Source of the DNA: Prorocentrum cordatum
Taxonomy: Eukaryota; Sar; Dinophyceae; Prorocentrales; Prorocentraceae
Direction of reading: 5' to 3'
Length of the DNA: 64,000 nucleotides
Assembly (NCBI GenBank): GCA_963575745.1
Contig: CAUYUJ010001476.1
Location: 1 to 64,000, forward strand
Part shown: in pieces, positions 60,880 to 64,000 of the stretch
Layout of the letters: each line of letters opens with the position of its first letter
How positions within the stretch are numbered: position 1 is the first letter of the stretch
Made by a program: the position numbers and the translations under genes
The notes under the pieces: model-generated
Seen by the model: only the letters and a program-made list of their open reading frames with translations
The model's database searches: none
Told to the model about the DNA's origin: nothing

Positions 60880-60978
60880 CCTCCCCCTCCTCCTCCCCCT
60901 CCCCTCCTCCTCCCCTCCTCCTCCTCCTCCTCTCCTCCTCCTCCTCCTCCTCCTCCTCCTCCTCCTCATCCTCTCTCC
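60880..60978 (+). repeat. (CCT)n tract
   Basis: About 95 bp of CTCCTCCTCC with a CAT interruption. Confidence 0.95.
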
Positions 60979-61480
60979 TCCCTGGCGCGCCTCCTGCGCG
61001 AGGGCTGGCGCGGGAGGCGCCGCCAGGGTGGTCCAGCGCCGACCAAAGGAGTCCGCGCGGATCTCCTAGAGTTCATGCGTGTGGAGCTGTTTCTTCTTCC
61101 GAGCATCCTCCGCGAGGTGCTCGGTGGCATGTGGCTGGACTACGACGAGTTCGCTTCCAAGCAGGTCAGCAAGGTCCCGAGCCGCCTAACTTGGGCCATT
61201 GGGGCCAGAGCATCGCGCCGCTTCGCCGACGAGTTGGCGATGTGGCTCGAGCCCTACCTTCTAAGTCTCGGCGTCGCTGATGTGTCGCCGATGCATCGGC
61301 GATGCAGCGCGGTCCGACCCCATCTGTCGCAGAAGAAACAACTGCATGAGCATAATCTTTCGGAGCTCCGCGCGGACTCCTGAGATCGGCGCTGTACCCT
61401 GGCGGCTCCTCCCGCTCCGCCCCTGGCGTGCTCCGCGCGCCAGGGAGGGGGGTTCCGGTGCCGATCTGAGGAACCTGGTC
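60975..61480. mobile_element. Foldback element family 3, inverted pair around an insert
   Basis: The left arm (about 60985-61097) and right arm (about 61330-61475) are inverted copies: GGAGTCCGCGCGGATCTC (61048) with GAGCTCCGCGCGGACTCC (61363), and GCTGTTTCTTCT (61086) with AGAAGAAACAACTGCATGAG (61331). Further out, CTCCCTGGCGCGCC and CGGCGCCTCCC words face their mirror in CGCGCCAGGGAG. The loop (61098-61329) holds a coding-like stretch and ATGCATCGGCGATGCAGCG, a hairpin. Confidence 0.75.
61098..61270 (+). CDS. Short coding-like insert in the inverted pair
   Basis: Reads REVLGGMWLDYDEFASKQVS, then KVPSRLTWAIGARASRRFAD and ELAMWLEPYLLSL on the plus strand, with balanced composition and Trp/Tyr residues unusual for repeat-derived ORFs. 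No family is recognised. It may be an exon or a fragment captured between the foldback arms. Confidence 0.3.
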
Positions 61481-61526
61481 GGATCTGCAAAAGGTTCTGT
61501 CCATGCCGCTGTTTTCTCCTCTGTCT

Positions 61527-61653
61527 TGGCATCGCTCGGACGTGTGCCTTTTTTCTCGGCGAGGACCATCAAGGAGCATTCTGGATCATATTGCGAAAGA
61601 TACACGCACGAAGCCGCAACATGCACGGGGAATGGATGTCCGCGCGATGGCAA
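61527..61653. mobile_element. Foldback element family 4, copy 3
   Basis: 127 bp with ends TGGCATCGCTCGGACGTGTG and GGATGTCCGCGCGATGGCAA, which are inverted copies. Internal GAGGACCATCAAGGAGCATT and TGCGAAAGATACACGCACGA align with copies at 45206 and 13878. Confidence 0.8.
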
Positions 61654-61984
61654 GATGTATAAGTTGGGCGGTCTCCACAGGCGGCGGCCAGGGCGGCGTT
61701 TGCGAAGCACTTGCAGCACACCCTCGCGAAGAGCCTGTCCACGAGCGACCAGGACAGATACGGCAGGGTGGTGCTCGTGGACAAGCTTAGCTCGGGGGCG
61801 CCGAAGAGTGGGGGGTGAGGATCAGGGTGGTGGTGTTGGATATCATTACCGGGGTCATGAATCTCCCTGATGTTGTGCCCCCCTTCTTATTCTTCTTCTC
61901 CGTCTTGTTCTTATTATTATTCCTCCTCTCTCTCTCTCTCTCTCTCTCTCTTCTTCAACACAGCACCTAAGCGACGGTAGAACA
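61654..61984. other. No gene recognised; (TC)n run
   Basis: A TCTCTC run of about 23 bp at 61928-61951 and T-rich words (TTCTTATTCTTCTTC). A stretch at 61680-61800 encodes a short Val/Ala segment (GGVCEALAAHPREEP) with no family. Confidence 0.35.
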
Positions 61985-62095
61985 TTCACCATTTTGCGGA
62001 TGTCCGCTCGGATCTCTTGGATCGGCGCTGGACCCCTTTCCTGGCGCGCGCAGCGCGCCAGGTGCGGCGCCATAGGCGCCGCAAGGAAGCGCGGA
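61985..62095. mobile_element. Foldback element family 3, copy 4
   Basis: TTGCGGATGTCCGCTCGGAT, CTCTTGGATCGGCGCTGGAC, CCTGGCGCGCGCAGCGCGCCAGG (a strong hairpin) and GCGGCGCCATAGGCGCCGC, ending GGAAGCGCGGACCTCC. The order matches the copies at 22350 and 61364. Confidence 0.7.
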
Positions 62096-62860
62096 CCTCC
62101 AACAATTTTTGGTTAATTCTCCAATCCGTGCTTGCACTGCAGGGGCCCAAGCGGATACTGAAAGCGCAGGCGAAGGTGCGGCGCTGATTTCGGTGGTCGG
62201 TTGGGTTCCTGGGGGTTCCCGGGTTCTTGGTTTTCGGTTCTCGCGTTCACGGGAATGTCAGGTTTCGGTAAGTGGCCAGGTTCCGGGGGGTCCCGGGTTC
62301 CCCGTTCTGAGGTTCTTGGCAGCGTCAGGTTCCAGGATTTGGGAGGTCTTGGTTGTGGCCAAGTGCATCAGGATTTTGATAGGAAGGGCAGATAATTGCG
62401 AACAGTGTTCACCAGAGAGAGTGGAAAGTAGATGTAAGTGAATACAATTTTTCCGAGTTTTGCCATCGCGGTCATAATGAGATAGTGGATGGTAGAGAGG
62501 AAAGAGTACAGTTCCGAGAGTGCAGAGCAGGGTGGATCAGAGAGAGAGAGAGAGAGTAGAGAGTAAAGAGTAACGATTAGACGATATAGCGCGCAGCTAA
62601 TATGGAGGCAAGTTGAGCAGCGTAGAGGGACAGAGAGAGAACAACACATACGCATTAGTCACACACATATATATATATATATATATTCAAACATATGCAG
62701 AGAGAAACAAACAAGAAAGAGGGAGAGATAGAGACAGAAAGAGAGAGAGAGAGAGAGATTGAGTACGTGATCACGTGTAGATGAGAACAGGGAGCACGCA
62801 GTTAAGCTAATGAAAAGGGCCTGAGGGGTGCCGAAAGCACGGAGCTTTTGGCTGATGTTG
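62096..62860. other. No gene recognised; AT-richer with GA and AT runs
   Basis: GTTCCGGGGGTTCCCGGGTTC-type words recur at 62200-62330. (GA)n at 62538-62556 and 62738-62758, (AT)n at 62668-62685. No protein family is seen. Confidence 0.5.
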
Positions 62861-62864
62861 CAGC

Positions 62865-62945
62865 TCCTTTGGGCCGTCTTGGGGTGATCTCGAAGGCCTC
62901 TTGGGGACCTCTTGGAGGCCTCTTGGGGCGCCTTGGGTTGTCAGA
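62865..62945 (+). repeat. CCTCTTGGGG cluster
   Basis: GCCGTCTTGGGGTGATCTC, GCCTCTTGGGGACCTC, GAGGCCTCTTGGGGCGCC: the TCTTGGGG word four times in 80 bp, as in 3280-3800. Confidence 0.7.
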
Positions 62946-63009
62946 GGCAGCTGGGTTCCTTGGTCGTGGTTCCTTCTTGCGTTCCTCGGGTTCCTCTGTC
63001 TTCCTTGGT

Positions 63010-63110
63010 TTTGTTATTTTGTGCCACTCCTGAGCAATGCCCAGCAATGCCAAACAATGCAAACGCAATGTCTTTCCATGCCGAGCAGTGCAAACCATTA
63101 CAGTGTCAAT
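63010..63110 (+). repeat. GCAATGCCAAACAATGC words
   Basis: AGCAATGCC, AACAATGCAAACGCAATG and GAGCAGTGCAAACC recur; similar words (AACGCAAAGCAGTGCAAAGAAATGCC) lie at 63400-63450, on the other side of the foldback element. Confidence 0.55.
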
Positions 63111-63182
63111 GAAACGTAGGGTCTGAGTGCCCAGCCTATGGTAACAAGTGGCACGTTTGGGCCTGCCAAGCAGCGCAGATTC

Positions 63183-63343
63183 CCAAGGGCGCCCTCGATG
63201 GCGCGAAGTTATTCGCGCTTCGCGGTCCTCGTTCCTTCTCCCCCTCCTCCTCGTCCTCCTTTTCTCCCTTTTTGGGGGCGGCGCGCGAGCGCGAAGTGAT
63301 TCGCGCTTCGCGGAGCGCGAAGCGCGAAGTTGAGAGCCCTTGG
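63183..63343. mobile_element. Foldback element family 2, copy 2
   Basis: About 161 bp, starts CCAAGGGCGCCCTCGATGGC and ends GTTGAGAGCCCTTGG; the ends CCAAGGGC and GCCCTTGG are exact inverted repeats. Internal GCGCGAAGTTATTCGCGCTT and GCGCGAAGTGATTCGCGCTT with CGCGGAGCGCGAAGCGCGAA match copy 1 at 50732-50895. The pyrimidine middle (CTCCCCCTCCTCC) is shared. Confidence 0.85.
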
Positions 63344-63539
63344 AATCCGACTGCCAGGCCCACGCTAACAAAGCGAGCCAGGCCCATTCCCACCCTGGCA
63401 ACGCAAAGCAGTGCAAAGAAATGCCAAGGACTACGTGACATTGCCAAGCACTGCCAGAGTTTCGGAGGCTTCTAGAGCTTCTGGGGGCCTCCAGAGCGAC
63501 GAAGATGACGAGATCGAGGAGGAGGAGCTATTCGAATGG

Positions 63540-63645
63540 TGACGACAGCGTCAACGAAGATGACAATGACTATGATGGTGATGAGCAGGACGACGAGCAT
63601 GATGATGGTGATGACGAGGATGCTGCTGATGATGGTGGGCAGGAG
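63540..63645 (+). repeat. GATGATGAC-rich stretch
   Basis: GACGATGACTATGATGGTGATGAG-type words, about 100 bp, giving Met/Thr or Asp-rich ORFs. Confidence 0.8.
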
Positions 63646-63704
63646 GATATCTCAAAGGAACGCCGTCACATGTGACATCCCTCAATGTCACTCTGGGAGT
63701 GATT

Positions 63705-63900
63705 GGGGCCGTTCCTGGGTTGTCCAGCTCCTGTGGAGCAGTCTTGGGGGTGCGTTGGGCTTCTCCTGGGCCGTCTTCTCTCTTGGGCCGTCTTGGGGTC
63801 CTCTTCGCCGTCCGGACGGCCCCGTCCTGCCGCGGCAGTGCCGCCCCGAGGCCGTCTTGGGCCGTCGACGGGCCTCCTCGGCTCGTCTATATCGGAGGCC
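63705..63900 (+). repeat. GCCGTCTTGGG cluster
   Basis: GGGCCGTTCCTGGG, GTCTTGGGGGTGC, GGGCCGTCTTCTC, CTTGGGCCGTCTTGGGGTCC and GGCCGTCTTGGGCCGTCG, the same word family as at 3280-3800 and 62865-62945. Confidence 0.7.
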
Positions 63901-64000
63901 TCTTGGCCCGATTTGCATCGACGAATGCCCGGCAGGGCGAGAATGCCATACCGGCGGCCCGGAGTAGTAGGTCGACCCTGCCAGATCAAGGGTACCCTTG

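Overview
The window looks like nuclear DNA of a dinoflagellate. It is very GC-rich and full of long purine/pyrimidine triplet tracts (GGA/CCT, GAT, GTC) and homopolymer G/C runs. Recognisable coding sequence lies as short exon-like or frame-broken blocks between them. The recognisable proteins belong to families I know as expanded in dinoflagellates: Ty1/copia-like polyproteins, DIRS-like tyrosine-recombinase elements, a cytosine-methyltransferase-like family and APE-type LINEs. The GC level points more to a Prorocentrum-like genome than to Symbiodiniaceae (inference). I see no operons, prokaryotic signals, rRNA genes, convincing tRNA genes or CRISPR arrays.

Layout. 1-3054: a palindromic repeat array, then an unknown protein gene with two frame changes. 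4642-10396: a decayed Ty1/copia-like element whose polyprotein region carries a KptA/Tpt1-like RNA 2'-phosphotransferase domain, a RING finger, a retropepsin-like DVGS site and a copia PSGH block; ten short in-frame hairpins lie inside it. 11515-12344: weak unknown ORFs. 13100-23440: mainly repeats (minisatellites, a 1-kb GAT tract, TTCGAA-centred units, foldback elements) with one P-loop exon near 22.6 kb. 23436-27110: DIRS-like element A (gag-like protein, reverse transcriptase, start of RNase H). 28490-30420: GTC and GA tracts, the latter about 700 bp of nearly pure purine. 30678-34959 and 37463-41189: two probable multi-exon genes of unknown function with repeat-filled introns. Between them, at 35404-36328, is a methyltransferase-like gene. 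42140-44051: a transposase-like gene. 45858-48650: DIRS-like element B (RNase H tail, tyrosine recombinase, C5-methyltransferase-like domain). 51168-60606, minus strand: a large LINE-like element (coiled-coil protein, disordered ORFs, His-rich tandem repeat, RNase H, APE endonuclease, deleted reverse transcriptase, zinc fingers). 60.9-63.4 kb: foldback elements.

How it fits together. Most protein-coding sequence here is retroelement-derived and inactivated by frameshifts, stops or deletions. Elements A and B look like two halves of one DIRS-like family. They share an 80-110 bp flanking sequence, and A supplies the reverse transcriptase while B supplies the recombinase and methyltransferase. 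At least four families of short foldback (MITE-like) elements are scattered through the window. The most unusual features are the accessory domains captured by the retroelements (KptA, RING, cytosine-methyltransferase-like, an upstream RNase H, a His-rich repeat) and the family of in-frame AGxPA hairpins. Frame changes could be real decay, unrecognised introns or assembly errors at homopolymers; sequence alone does not separate these.
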